Of a DNA stretch of 64,000 nt, positions 8,553-16,716 are shown piece by piece. The notes under the pieces were generated by a model that ran no database searches, was not told the origin of the DNA, and saw only the letters and a program-made list of their open reading frames with translations. The stretch is from Halorubrum halophilum (GTDB lineage: Archaea; Halobacteriota; Halobacteria; Halobacteriales; Haloferacaceae). Each line of letters opens with the position of its first letter. Position 1 is the stretch's first letter. The position numbers and the translations under genes were made by a program. The stretch covers positions 60,873-124,872 of the forward strand of contig NZ_BBJP01000005.1 of NCBI RefSeq assembly GCF_000739595.1, given 5' to 3'.

Positions 8553-9707
8553 ATGCACGTGCTCGGACGCGACTCCGACTCGGACGCTGGGGTCGCCCCT
8601 GATGGGACTGTCCCTGCCGACACGAGCGGCGAGACTGACACCGAACGGCCCCCGACCGTCCGGCTCGGGTCGTTCCTCGCGCGCGACGGCAGCGCCGGGG
8701 CACCGGTCGACGTGGACGCGGACGGCCCGCACGCCGGCGTCGTCTTCGGCAAGCGGGGAACCGGGAAGTCGTACACGCTCGGTGTCCTCGCGGAAGGGCT
8801 CGCCGCGTCGCGCGGCGTCGCGCCGGTCGTGATCGATCCGATGGGCGTCTTCGGGGGGCTCCGGGCGGCCGGCGGACGGGTGGTCGAGCCGCGGATCCCC
8901 CCGGTAGCGATTCCTCCGCAGACATGGCCGGACCTGCTCGGACTCGATCCGGCGAGCGGGCCGGGGAGCCTGCTGTGGCGCGTCGTCGCTGACGCTCTCG
9001 ACGCCCCCGACGGGGGCGGCTCGGAGGGGTCAAGCGGGTCGCCATCGCTCGCGGCGTTCCGCGATCGGGTCCAAGGCGCGGACGCGCCCGCGGCGGACCG
9101 CCGAGCGGCCGCGAACCACCTGCGTCTCGCCGAATCGTGGGGCGTGTTCGACGCGGACGCTTCACCCGTCACCCAGCTCGTCGGCGACGGGGTCCCGACG
9201 ATGCTCGATCTCGCCGGAACTCCCGAGGCCGCCGCGGCCGCGGTCGTCAGGGCGGTCGCTCGCGGGCTCTACGACGCCCGGATCGGCGGCGATCTCGATC
9301 GACTCCCGTGGCTGCTCATTGACGAGGCGCACGCCTTCTTCGGCGGCGTCGCCGACCCCGCGCTCCGGACGCTGTTGACGCGCGGACGCGCGCCCGGCGT
9401 CTCGCTCGTCTGCGCGACGCAGCGCCCCGGCGCGCTGCCGAGTGTCGCCGTCTCGCAGTCGGACCTGATCGTCGCCCATCGGCTCACCGCCGAGCGCGAC
9501 CTCGATCGGCTCGCCGAGGCGGAAGCGACCTACCTCGCCGGCGACCTCGCCTCGCGACTCCCGACCGGGACCGGCGAGGCGCTCGTCGTCGACGACGCGA
9601 CGGAGACGGCCCATACTGTTCGGATCCGAGAGCGCAGGACCCCGCACGGTGGCGGGAGTCCCCGCGCCAGTAGAACCGCCGCCGCGGAGTCCGAAGACCC
9701 AATATAA
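8553..9707 (+). CDS. HerA-like DNA-translocase-family ATPase
   Basis: P-loop ATPase of the HerA/FtsK superfamily, 384 residues. Walker A is GKRGTGKS (66-73), Walker B is LLIDEAH (Asp257, Glu258), and LTRGRAPGVSLVCATQRP is the typical sensor/arginine region. HerA proteins translocate DNA, in archaea often with NurA, but no nurA, mre11 or rad50 is nearby, so a role in end resection is not supported here; many haloarchaea carry several such stand-alone ATPases. The start at 8553 follows TATA-like CTTTTGTG by about 27 bases. The TATA box of the following crcB gene lies inside the last codons of this one. Confidence 0.85.
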   Translation: MHVLGRDSDSDAGVAPDGTVPADTSGETDTERPPTVRLGSFLARDGSAGAPVDVDADGPHAGVVFGKRGTGKSYTLGVLAEGLAASRGVAPVVIDPMGVFGGLRAAGGRVVEPRIPPVAIPPQTWPDLLGLDPASGPGSLLWRVVADALDAPDGGGSEGSSGSPSLAAFRDRVQGADAPAADRRAAANHLRLAESWGVFDADASPVTQLVGDGVPTMLDLAGTPEAAAAAVVRAVARGLYDARIGGDLDRLPWLLIDEAHAFFGGVADPALRTLLTRGRAPGVSLVCATQRPGALPSVAVSQSDLIVAHRLTAERDLDRLAEAEATYLAGDLASRLPTGTGEALVVDDATETAHTVRIRERRTPHGGGSPRASRTAAAESEDPI

Positions 9708-9726
9708 GCGCCGATAACACCCCGGT

Positions 9727-10074
9727 ATGGAACGGACGCCGCTGGGGTTCCTCCTCGTCGCGCTCGGTGGGTTCATCGGCGCCGTGGCCAGACACGGAAT
9801 CGACCTCGTCGTCGTCGACGCGATCGGGGCCGGAACGCTCCTTGCGAACATTCTCGGCTCGTTCGCACTCGGGCTGCTGCTCACGCGTGCCGCGCGCCGT
9901 CGGACGCGCCTGTTCGTCGGAACCGGCGCGCTCTCCTCGTTCACCACCTACAGCACTTTCGTCGGCGACGCCGTGGCGCTCGGCACTACGGTCGGCGCCG
10001 TCTACGTCGCCGCGAGCTACGTCGCTGGGTTCACGGCCGCGGCGGCCGGCCTGTTCGTCGGGAGGCGAGTGTGA
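9727..10074 (+). CDS. crcB: Fluoride exporter CrcB/Fluc, subunit 1
   Basis: Small four-helix fluoride channel subunit, 115 residues. Visible family marks are GGFIGAVARHGID, the LLANILGSFALGLL motif (Asn and Gly of the pore) and the helix-break GALSSFTTYSTF with the phenylalanine track. A TATA box AATATAAG at 9701-9708 lies about 22 bases before the ATG, so the mRNA is leaderless and there is no room for a fluoride riboswitch. It overlaps the next crcB by four bases, so the two are translated together and probably form a heterodimeric channel. Confidence 0.93.
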   Translation: MERTPLGFLLVALGGFIGAVARHGIDLVVVDAIGAGTLLANILGSFALGLLLTRAARRRTRLFVGTGALSSFTTYSTFVGDAVALGTTVGAVYVAASYVAGFTAAAAGLFVGRRV

Positions 10075-10427
10075 GCGATCCCTTGTTTGCGTCCATCCTC
10101 GTCGGTCTCGGTGGCTCGGTCGGCGCCGTGGGTCGACACGCGGTTGGCCTCCGTATCCAGGATCGCCGGTCTGTCGTGGTCGTCAACGCGCTCGGGAGCC
10201 TTGCGCTCGGTGCCCTCCTCGCTGCACCGATCGGCTCGGAGGCAACCCTCTTTGCCGCCGTCGGGTTCTGCGGCGCCTTCACGACGTTCTCCTCATTCGC
10301 CGTCGAGACGGTCTCCACCGCGGCCGACGGCGAGGGGCGAACTGCCGCCAGATTTGCGGCCGCGAACCTAGCGGCCGCGCTGCTCGCGTTCCTTGTCGGC
10401 GCGGCGCTCGGAGGCGGAGTTGCCTGA
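10071..10427 (+). CDS. crcB: Fluoride exporter CrcB/Fluc, subunit 2
   Basis: Second Fluc subunit, 118 residues, starting with GTG in a GTGA overlap with the stop of the first. It carries LGGSVGAVGRHAVG, VVNALGSLALGALL and GFCGAFTTFSSFAVET, the same landmarks as its partner but with clearly different sequence. Dual-gene Fluc systems form antiparallel heterodimers, which fits two diverged copies in one operon. No other gene is coupled to it. Confidence 0.93.
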   Translation: MSDPLFASILVGLGGSVGAVGRHAVGLRIQDRRSVVVVNALGSLALGALLAAPIGSEATLFAAVGFCGAFTTFSSFAVETVSTAADGEGRTAARFAAANLAAALLAFLVGAALGGGVA

Positions 10428-10479
10428 TCACAGCACAGGGAACGACAGGTACAGGCGGGTTCGGACCATACTGCTTCAC

Positions 10480-10842
10480 GTGACCGACGACGCCGAGGAC
10501 CGAGTCCATGTCGAGGATCAGATCGACGCTGACGGATCCACAGTCGACGCCTCCCCCGGCGATGCTCCGCCCGACAACCCCGATAATCTCGATAAACCCA
10601 ATGACACCGACGTTCCGGTAGACTTCGGGAACCTCTCACTCCCGCAGCGCGCGTTCGTCGCGGCCGTCCAGAACCCGACTCGCGGGGTCGTGATCGTCGG
10701 CCTGCTCGCGTTCGCGTTCTCGTTTTACGTCGCCTTCTGGCTGGTCTTCCCGCGGGTCGCGGCGTTTCTGTCGGCCATCGGCGCCGTCTTGTTCGGGATC
10801 GTCGCGCTCGTGTACCTCGTCTCGGACCGGCTCTCGCGGTAG
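10480..10842 (+). CDS. Hypothetical membrane protein, two transmembrane segments
   Basis: Not recognised. About 120 residues from a GTG at 10480. The first ~60 residues are highly acidic and Pro/Asp-rich (DDAEDRVHVEDQIDADG, PPDNPDNLDKPNDTD), followed by SLPQRAFVAAVQNPTRG, two hydrophobic helices and the polar end SDRLSR. The layout suggests a cytoplasmic acidic tail with a membrane hairpin. A longer in-frame version from 10393 would overlap crcB; the shorter start is chosen because the translated N-terminus becomes typical haloarchaeal sequence only from VTDDAEDR. It lies 52 bases after crcB and may belong to that transcript. Confidence 0.6.
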   Translation: MTDDAEDRVHVEDQIDADGSTVDASPGDAPPDNPDNLDKPNDTDVPVDFGNLSLPQRAFVAAVQNPTRGVVIVGLLAFAFSFYVAFWLVFPRVAAFLSAIGAVLFGIVALVYLVSDRLSR

Positions 10843-10885
10843 GTCGTTCTCTCAGTCTCGGCTTCTTTCGCGTCCCTCTGCCGCT

Positions 10886-12274
10886 TCACGGGTGCGGCTC
10901 GTAGAACTCCCTGAGCGGCACCCCGAATGCTGGCGCGAGCGTCGCCACCGCGTCGCCGACCAGCACGTCGCGCTCGGCGAACTCCCGTTCCACCTGCGCA
11001 CCGAGCGCCACGTCGCCGGCTGTGTCGCTTTCGAGGTACTCACGGACCGTCGTGAACTCCCGTTCGCGTTCGACGACGTACCGATCGCCGTCGATGAACG
11101 GGCCGTAGGTCTCCGGATCGACATCGTCGGCGTACGACTCGTAGAAGCTCGCGGCGTGTTTCCGCACCGCGACCGGCGGCCCCTCGTGGCGCACCACGGA
11201 CGGCCGCTCTGCGACCTCCAGTTCGGCGTACAGCGCGGCGCGCTTGGCTTCATCTCCGTCGGCCTTCGGACCCTCTCCGTCCGTCATCGCCCGCGCGCGG
11301 AGCACGTCGAAACCGCGCTCGTTCAGCCCCCGAATGATCCCGTCGAGCGATCGCCGGAGCTGCGGCCACAGTTGGTCGTCGACCACGTCAGGCGCGTCGA
11401 ACACGACCGCCACCGGGGTCGTTTTTCGTCGGTCGAGATGGTCGCGAACGTCCGTGGGATCGAGGGGAGTCAGTTCTTCAGACTCGAACAGCCCCTCTCT
11501 CGGTGCCGCGAGCAGTTCGCGGGCGTAGTGCTGGAACCGCGCGAGATTCGCCGCCGAGAGGACGGCCGCGACGTTCCGCGTCGGATCGGTCGGATCGACC
11601 ACGACGAGCGGATCGTCGAAGGTTCGCTCGGCGTGCCCTTCCGGGTCGAACTCCACGGGCGGGTGCCAGCTCCGCGCGGACTCCACGAGGGGGACGAACC
11701 CGCCCAGCTCAAGGACGAGCAGCTCGGTCAGGTACCCCGAGAACCCCTCGGTGCGGAGGTCGCTGCCGTACGCGCCGATCCCCTTCAGAAACGCCTTCGC
11801 GAGCACCACGTCGTCGGCGAGGTCGTCGTCCAGCCGCGCGGAGAGGTACGCATCGTGGAACGGGGTCCGGTCGACGGCGGAGACGAGGTCCCCGGCGGTC
11901 TCCACGTCGTGACAGGGGACCAGATCCACGTCGAATCCCTCGTAGGTGCCCTTCACGTAGGGGTGTTCGGCGTACTCCTCGTGGCCGTCAGGGAGGACGG
12001 CGTGGCCGACGGCGAGCCCGTACTCCTCAAGCTGTTCGCGGTCGAGGTCGGCGTCGAACCGCACGAAAAGGTCGATGTCGCGGTCGCCGGAGACCCACGT
12101 ACCGCGAGCGGTCGACCCCACCTGCACCACGTCGGCGTCGACCGGGAGGTCGGCGATCGCCTCGCGCGTCCGGTCGGCGAGCGTCGCGGCGACCGCTCGC
12201 AGGTGCTCGCGCTCCGCGGGCTCGGGGATCACCCTGTCGCGAACGCGCGACAGCACCGCCTCGAGATCGTCCAT
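10886..12274 (-). CDS. cca: CCA tRNA nucleotidyltransferase (archaeal class I)
   Basis: Adds or repairs the CCA end of tRNAs without a template, using CTP and ATP. At 462 residues it has the class I archaeal length. The nucleotidyltransferase signature GSTARGTWVSGDRDIDLF begins at residue 53, with catalytic Asp66 and Asp68. The central domain carries VVLAKAFLKGIGAYGSDLRTEGFSGYL, diagnostic for the archaeal enzyme. MDDLEAVLSRVRDRV is taken as the N-terminus; a GTG at 12316 would add 14 residues. The two tRNA genes just beyond its start have no encoded CCA, so they depend on this enzyme. Confidence 0.93.
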   Translation of the reverse strand: MDDLEAVLSRVRDRVIPEPAEREHLRAVAATLADRTREAIADLPVDADVVQVGSTARGTWVSGDRDIDLFVRFDADLDREQLEEYGLAVGHAVLPDGHEEYAEHPYVKGTYEGFDVDLVPCHDVETAGDLVSAVDRTPFHDAYLSARLDDDLADDVVLAKAFLKGIGAYGSDLRTEGFSGYLTELLVLELGGFVPLVESARSWHPPVEFDPEGHAERTFDDPLVVVDPTDPTRNVAAVLSAANLARFQHYARELLAAPREGLFESEELTPLDPTDVRDHLDRRKTTPVAVVFDAPDVVDDQLWPQLRRSLDGIIRGLNERGFDVLRARAMTDGEGPKADGDEAKRAALYAELEVAERPSVVRHEGPPVAVRKHAASFYESYADDVDPETYGPFIDGDRYVVEREREFTTVREYLESDTAGDVALGAQVEREFAERDVLVGDAVATLAPAFGVPLREFYEPHP

Positions 12275-12447
12275 GGAGTCGGCTTCTCGCGGTCCGGCCG
12301 AAAACGTGTCGGTCACCGGGCGAGCGATGTGCTCTGGGAGGCGATCGGGAGACTGCGGCCCGGCGAGATCGGGGCGCGGTAACTGATCGCACCCGAGTCG
12401 GGCGGAAACGAAAGCCCTATCAAAACGAATCGAGTACCCTGAATCGA

Positions 12448-12520
12448 GCCGAAGTAGCTCAGTTGGTAGAGCGCCTCGCTGTTAACGAGGCGGTCCCAGG
12501 TTCGAGTCCTGGCTTCGGCG
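12448..12520 (+). tRNA. tRNA-Asn (GTT)
   Basis: A 73-base cloverleaf: acceptor GCCGAAG pairs with CTTCGGC, D arm AGCTCAGTTGGTAGAGCG, anticodon stem CCTCG/CGAGG around the loop CTGTTAA (anticodon GTT), and T arm CCAGG TTCGAGT CCTGG. The discriminator is G and no CCA is encoded. A CTATCAAAA box about 27 bases upstream is a likely promoter. Confidence 0.96.
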
Positions 12521-12659
12521 CCTCTCCGTTTCTACACCTCCTAGCGTTAGGTGTCGCTTCTGCGCCGTCGTCGATCGTCCCACCGCGGCGTCACGGTTCC
12601 GTCCGGCGATCGCGTGGATTCGGTACGCTAAAGGGTTCGTCTCGTTTACCCCGAATTAC

Positions 12660-12734
12660 GGGCCTTTAGCTTAGTCCGGTTAAAGCGACTCGCTCATAAC
12701 GAGTTGATCGCCGGTTCGAATCCGGCAAGGCCCA
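12660..12734 (+). tRNA. tRNA with CAT anticodon: probable tRNA-Ile2, else tRNA-Met
   Basis: A 75-base cloverleaf without intron. Acceptor GGGCCTT pairs with AAGGCCC, anticodon stem ACTCG/CGAGT encloses CTCATAA, the T arm is GCCGG TTCGAAT CCGGC, and the discriminator is A. The CAT anticodon fits elongator Met or the Ile2 tRNA whose C34 is converted to agmatidine. The GGGCC acceptor with A73 and the lack of the intron known in haloarchaeal elongator tRNA-Met favour Ile2. The initiator is excluded by the acceptor and anticodon stem. A GCTAAAGGG box lies about 27 bases upstream. Confidence 0.9.
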
Positions 12735-12739
12735 TCTTC

Positions 12740-13603
12740 TCACTCCAACAGCTCGACGAGATCGTTCACGTCCTCGACGACGGCGTCGGCCCCGTTTTCG
12801 GCGAACTTCCGACGCCCTTCCTCTCCCGTTAACCCCCCAGTGAGGACGCCGATCCCGTAGTAGACGCGGGTCGCGTCCTCGTCGTCGGCGTTGCGCGCGG
12901 TCCGCACGTCGTCGAGGGTGTCGCCGGCGAAGGCGACGCGCTCGGCGTCGAACCGCTCCGCGAGTTCGACGAGCGCCCGCGGATGGGGCTTCCCCTCCTC
13001 CCAGTCGTCCATCGTGAACCGGCGGTCGTCGGGTACGTCGAGGCCGACGCGCTCCAAGGCAATCTCCGCCTCGGCGGCGGGTCGCCCCGTCAACACGCCC
13101 ACGTCGAACCGCTCGGTCAGGGCGGCGATCGTCGCCGGGTCGACCAGCGTCGGCTCGTCGTGGATGTATCCCGGCGCCGACAGCGGGGGCGCGCCGCCCT
13201 CCAGCTCGCGGTACAGGTCCTCGCCAAGGTACAGCGCCTGAAACGTCTCGCGGAGGCGGTCGGTGTCCCACTGGTCGCGGACTCGCGCCTGCGCGACGCG
13301 CGGGAGGTCGCCGACGACCTCCTTCGCGGCGTCGAGCCCGCCGCCGCCCTCGGCGACCCGGTCGGTGAATGTCTCGACGTTCATCTTGAGCCCCTCGCGG
13401 CGGGCGAGCACGTAGAGGGCGGCCGCGTCCGTCAGCTCCCAGTCGTTGTTGAACCCGCCGGCGTCCTTGAACGACTGGACCGCGTCGCGATCGATCGTCT
13501 TGTCACACACCCGTTCGACGGACTCGATGATCGCCCGCCGGTAGGAGTCCGCCACGTCGACCAACACCCCGTCGATGTCGAGGACGACTGCGTCGACCTG
13601 CAT
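12740..13603 (-). CDS. HAD-superfamily IA hydrolase/phosphatase (TIGR01548-like)
   Basis: Predicted phosphatase of 287 residues with the HAD nucleophile motif DIDGVLVDV near residue 8, motif II VLTGRP, and motifs III/IV around [10 protein letters not shown] and [15 protein letters not shown]. The cap region contains the insert [27 protein letters not shown] typical of the archaeal TIGR01548 group. The substrate is unknown (phosphoglycolate or imidazoleglycerol phosphate have been suggested for related groups). It ends 6 bases from the CAT-anticodon tRNA, convergent with it. The ATG at 13603 gives the canonical start [12 protein letters not shown]. Confidence 0.85.
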   Translation of the reverse strand: MQVDAVVLDIDGVLVDVADSYRRAIIESVERVCDKTIDRDAVQSFKDAGGFNNDWELTDAAALYVLARREGLKMNVETFTDRVAEGGGGLDAAKEVVGDLPRVAQARVRDQWDTDRLRETFQALYLGEDLYRELEGGAPPLSAPGYIHDEPTLVDPATIAALTERFDVGVLTGRPAAEAEIALERVGLDVPDDRRFTMDDWEEGKPHPRALVELAERFDAERVAFAGDTLDDVRTARNADDEDATRVYYGIGVLTGGLTGEEGRRKFAENGADAVVEDVNDLVELLE

Positions 13604-13679
13604 ACCCGTACGCCGGCAGGAGCGGGAAAGAACGTTCGGGTTCTCGCCGAATCGGCCGGGTTCGTTCGGTCCCAGTGGC

Positions 13680-14180
13680 TCACGCGGGACCGGACGACGA
13701 CTTCCCGCCCTCGTCGTCTCGAGCGACGTACAGCGCGGTCCCCTCCACGGAGCGTCGTCGAACAGGGACGACCGGCTCCTCGAACCCGAGGGTGGTGAAC
13801 ACGCAGACTGCGCCGAGTCGGTCGGCAAGGGAGACTGTCGGCCGCTGGAGTTCGGCCGGGAGGTTACACGCGTACACCGCGTCCGTGGCGACGCGGCCGT
13901 CCGCGTCGGCGATCGGTCCGATTCCGCTTTCGTCCGCCCCCTCCGCGAGCGCGAGCACGTCTCCCTGACAGGCCCGAAGTGAGCCCTCGATCGTCTCGTC
14001 TCGGGTGTCTCGTGCGACCGCCTGCGCCCGGTCTCCCGGCTCGATGTCGACGGCGACGACGCGGCAGCCCCGCTCCGCGAGCGCTCTCGCGACCGCCGGC
14101 CGGTCACCGACGCCGACCTCGACGAGGCGGTCGTACTCCGCGAGTTCGTCCACGATCGCGCGACGGATGGGTGAGACCAC
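13680..14180 (-). CDS. UPF0146 family protein
   Basis: A 166-residue Rossmann-like protein of the archaeal UPF0146 family: [28 protein letters not shown] resembles a degenerate SAM-binding motif I/II, followed by [15 protein letters not shown]. No activity is established. No ATG is available; the GTG at 14180 is chosen because a minus-strand box GCTTATGAC (about 14203-14213) is 26-30 bases upstream, fitting leaderless transcription. The gene is divergent from archaemetzincin, and the two promoters interleave in under 40 bases. Confidence 0.8.
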   Translation of the reverse strand: MVSPIRRAIVDELAEYDRLVEVGVGDRPAVARALAERGCRVVAVDIEPGDRAQAVARDTRDETIEGSLRACQGDVLALAEGADESGIGPIADADGRVATDAVYACNLPAELQRPTVSLADRLGAVCVFTTLGFEEPVVPVRRRSVEGTALYVARDDEGGKSSSGPA

Positions 14181-14186
14181 GGCGCG

Positions 14187-14215
14187 GGCTTTATGATTGC
14201 GGCGGTCATAAGCGG
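14187..14215. promoter_or_regulatory. Interleaved divergent TATA boxes
   Basis: CTTTATG at 14189-14195 is about 27 bases before the + strand start at 14220. The reverse-strand GCTTATGAC at about 14203-14213 serves the - strand start at 14180. Each box lies between the other gene's box and start, so the two pre-initiation complexes would clash. Confidence 0.5.
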
Positions 14216-14219
14216 TTCC

Positions 14220-14741
14220 ATGCTCGTGGACATCGTCCCAGTCGGGGAGGTCACCCCCCGCGTGAAACGCGAGGCCTCCGCCGCGCTCCGCTCCGTATAC
14301 GACTGCGACGTGACCGTCCACGACGACCAGCCGATCCCGGATACGGCCTACGACGAGGGCCGCGATCAGTACCGGGCCGAAGACCTGATCGAGACCGTCG
14401 GCCGCGTCGGCGGCGGCGAGAAGAACATCGGGATCACCCCGCGCGACCTCTACTACCGCCGCCGGAACTACGTGTTCGGGCTCGCGTACCTCAACGGCAG
14501 CGGCTCCGTCATCTCGACGCACCGGCTCCGAACCTCCTCCGACGGGGGCGTCTCCACCAAGCCCGCAGTCGACGTGTTCTCGGACCGCGTCCGGAAAGAG
14601 GTCGTCCACGAGATCGGCCACACGCTCGGCTTGGAACACTGCGACAACAGCAAATGCGTCATGTCCTTCTCGCCGACCGTCCGCGAAGTCGACGTGAAAG
14701 AGGAGAACCTCTGCGGCTCCTGTTCGCGGCTCGTTCGGTAG
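14220..14741 (+). CDS. amzA: Archaemetzincin metalloprotease
   Basis: Zinc peptidase of 173 residues. The extended metzincin motif [19 protein letters not shown] gives the three zinc His and the catalytic Glu, followed by the family's CxxC (LCGSC) that with the preceding Cys binds a second zinc. The archaeal-type N-terminus [13 protein letters not shown] is present. The start at 14220 is favoured over 14193 because of the upstream TATA box. It may process small peptides; the physiological role is not known. Confidence 0.93.
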   Translation: MLVDIVPVGEVTPRVKREASAALRSVYDCDVTVHDDQPIPDTAYDEGRDQYRAEDLIETVGRVGGGEKNIGITPRDLYYRRRNYVFGLAYLNGSGSVISTHRLRTSSDGGVSTKPAVDVFSDRVRKEVVHEIGHTLGLEHCDNSKCVMSFSPTVREVDVKEENLCGSCSRLVR

Positions 14742-14810
14742 GGCTCTGTCGGTCGGAACGGCTCGTTTCTCGCCGGTAGACGTAAACCGCATCCTGTCCA
14801 ACTACCGCGT

Positions 14811-15110
14811 ATGGCCGCAAAGCCGGAGTACCGCGACCGGCCGGACGTCGAGGTCGCGCTGTTGGACGCGCTCGTCGACCGCGGCGACGAGGGGATGACG
14901 GTGCTGGAGCTGCGCGCGGCCGTCGACGCCGACATCGACGCCGTCGAAGAGGCGCTGTCGGCGCTGAAGGCCGACTCGCTCATCACCGTCGAGAGCGAGG
15001 AGCGGGTGCGCGTGTACCCCCACGACCGCGTCGTCCCCGATCCCGACGAGCAGCTGGAGAACGGCTCAGATAGCCTCGTCGACGCCATCCGCGATCGGCT
15101 CGGGCTGTAG
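14811..15110 (+). CDS. DUF6432-like small winged-helix protein
   Basis: A 99-residue soluble protein. RPDVEVALLDALVDRGDEGMTVLELRAAVDADIDAVEEALSALKADSLI reads as a winged-helix DNA-binding fold (three helices then a wing at ITVESEERVRVYP), ending with DAIRDRLGL. It resembles the haloarchaeal DUF6432 family as I remember it. DNA targets and role are unknown. It sits alone between the archaemetzincin and the YgfZ-like gene, all on the same strand. Confidence 0.75.
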   Translation: MAAKPEYRDRPDVEVALLDALVDRGDEGMTVLELRAAVDADIDAVEEALSALKADSLITVESEERVRVYPHDRVVPDPDEQLENGSDSLVDAIRDRLGL

Positions 15111-15201
15111 CGACCGCGGGTTCGAGCGACCCGCGTGGGAGCGACCGCCCGCGCCTACCGAAGCCAGCGACCTTTTGCCGCTCCCCCGACTCCCTTCGGG
15201 T

Positions 15202-16368
15202 ATGACTCTCGTCTCCGACACCCATGGCGCCCACGGCGCGGTGTACCGCGACCGCGGCGGCCGACAAGTGGTCGATCACTACCGGAAACCCGAGCGCGTC
15301 GGCAAGGCCGTCCGCAACGTCGTCGGCGCGATCGAGATGGGGTACGGCGTGCTCGCGATCACGGGCGAGGACCGCGTCGAGTTCGTCGACAACGCCGTCT
15401 CCAACCGGGTCCCGGACGAGGACGGGCAGGGCGTGTACGCGCTCCTGCTCGATCCGCAGGGCGGCATCGAGACGGACATGTACGTGTACAACGCGAACGA
15501 GCGCCTCCTCGTCTTCCTCCCGCCGGAGCGGGCTGAGGCGGTCGCCGAGGACTGGGCGGGCAAGGTGTTCATCCAGGACGTGGCGATCGACGACATCTCC
15601 GACGAGCTCGGCGTCTTCGGCGTCCACGGCCCCAAGTCGACCGAGAAGATCGCCTCGGTGCTCGGCGGGCCGGGCGCGCCCGAGAAACCGCTCTCGTTCG
15701 TCCGCGGATCGATGGTCGATGCCGGCGTCACCGTGATCGCGAGCGACGCGCCCCTCGGCGAGGAGGGGTACGAGGTCGTCTGCGCGGCCGAGGACTCCGA
15801 GGAAGTGCTTGACACCCTACTCAACCGCGGGCTCAACGCGGCCCCGTTCGGCTACCGGACGTGGGACGCGCTCTCCGCCGAGGCCGGCACCCCCCTCTTC
15901 GAGTACGAACTCGAGGGAACGGTGCCGAACGTCCTCGGGCTCCGCAACGCCCTGGACTTCGACAAGGGGTGTTACGTCGGGCAGGAGGTCGTCTCCCGCG
16001 TCGAGAACCAGGGGCGTCCGAGCAGGCGGCTCGTCGGGCTCGACCTCGACGGCCTCGCCGACGCGACCGCCGAGATCGACGGCGACGCCGACCCGGAGGG
16101 GTACGACGAGGTCCTGCCGTCCCCCGGCGCGGCCGTCTTCGCGGGCGACGAGGCGGTCGGCGAGGTGACCCGCGCGGCGGTCGGTCCCGCTTCGGGAGAG
16201 CCGATCGCGCTGGCGCTCGTCCGGTTCGACGCCGACCTCGCCGACGCCGACGTGACTGTGCGCGTCGACGGCGAGGAGGTCGCAGCGACGCGCGCCGACC
16301 TCCCGTTCCCGTCGGTCAGGGGGAGCGCGCAGTCCGCGCGGCTGCCGACGTACCCGGGCGACGAGTAG
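15202..16368 (+). CDS. YgfZ/GcvT-like folate-binding aminomethyltransferase-family protein
   Basis: A 388-residue member of the T-protein/YgfZ superfamily. The hallmark DKGCYVGQEVVSRVENQG, with its Cys, is present near residue 255. The GcvT-type tail (AVGEVTRAAVGP...IALALVRFD) follows. YgfZ-like proteins use folate and help Fe-S cluster maintenance or tRNA modification; true GcvT needs a P-protein, lipoyl H-protein and LPD, none of which is nearby, so a YgfZ-like role is more likely. The ATG at 15202 gives MTLVSDTHGAHGAVYRDRGG. Repeat copy A starts 17 bases after the stop. Confidence 0.82.
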   Translation: MTLVSDTHGAHGAVYRDRGGRQVVDHYRKPERVGKAVRNVVGAIEMGYGVLAITGEDRVEFVDNAVSNRVPDEDGQGVYALLLDPQGGIETDMYVYNANERLLVFLPPERAEAVAEDWAGKVFIQDVAIDDISDELGVFGVHGPKSTEKIASVLGGPGAPEKPLSFVRGSMVDAGVTVIASDAPLGEEGYEVVCAAEDSEEVLDTLLNRGLNAAPFGYRTWDALSAEAGTPLFEYELEGTVPNVLGLRNALDFDKGCYVGQEVVSRVENQGRPSRRLVGLDLDGLADATAEIDGDADPEGYDEVLPSPGAAVFAGDEAVGEVTRAAVGPASGEPIALALVRFDADLADADVTVRVDGEEVAATRADLPFPSVRGSAQSARLPTYPGDE

Positions 16369-16385
16369 TCCCTGCCGTTGCTGTT

Positions 16386-16666
16386 GCGGTCGGCGCGTGC
16401 CGCCGAGCGCCCGCAGGGCGCGAGGAGCACGCGCGAGGGACGCGGCGAACGCGAGCGGCGAAGCCGCGAGTCGTGAGCCGCGAGGCTGGGGAGGCGTGAG
16501 GCTGCGGTGCTGTGCGGTCGGGTGGGACTCAAAGGGGCAGCCGCGAGGGCGACGCTTGACGACGCAAGCACCGCAGACCGCGAACACCGTGAGCGGTCGA
16601 GGAGCGCAGCGAGTCACGCGAGCCGTCGCGGCTGGGGCTTTGGAGTTGTTTACCACCGATCCGCTT
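16386..16666 (+). repeat. Dispersed structured element, copy A (no TATA box)
   Basis: Occupies the space between convergent genes. It starts with GGCGCGTGCCGCCGAG and a hairpin GCGCCC-GCA-GGGCGC. The conserved GAGGCTGGGGAGG is at 16482-16494, CTGCGGTGCT at 16502-16511 is complementary to AGCACCGCAG at 16567-16576, and the invariant 20-mer GGGACTCAAAGGGGCAGCCG is at 16524-16543. The stem CAGCCGCGA (16538-16546) pairs with TCGCGGCTG (16626-16634). One GGCTGGGGCTTTGGAG end module is present, with a trailing TTATAAAC. Unlike the other copies it has no upstream TTATAAAT, so it may be silent. No credible ORF is present. Confidence 0.85.
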
Positions 16667-16716
16667 GCAACTGTCAGTTATAAACAAACACCGCCGCCAA
16701 ATAATCCAGTTACTCG

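Noticed and set aside
9690..9726. Fluoride riboswitch before crcB
   Set aside because: The TATA box lies 22 bases from the start codon, so there is no 5' leader to hold one.
12660..12734. Initiator tRNA-Met
   Set aside because: It lacks the initiator acceptor start AGC and the three G-C pairs of the anticodon stem.
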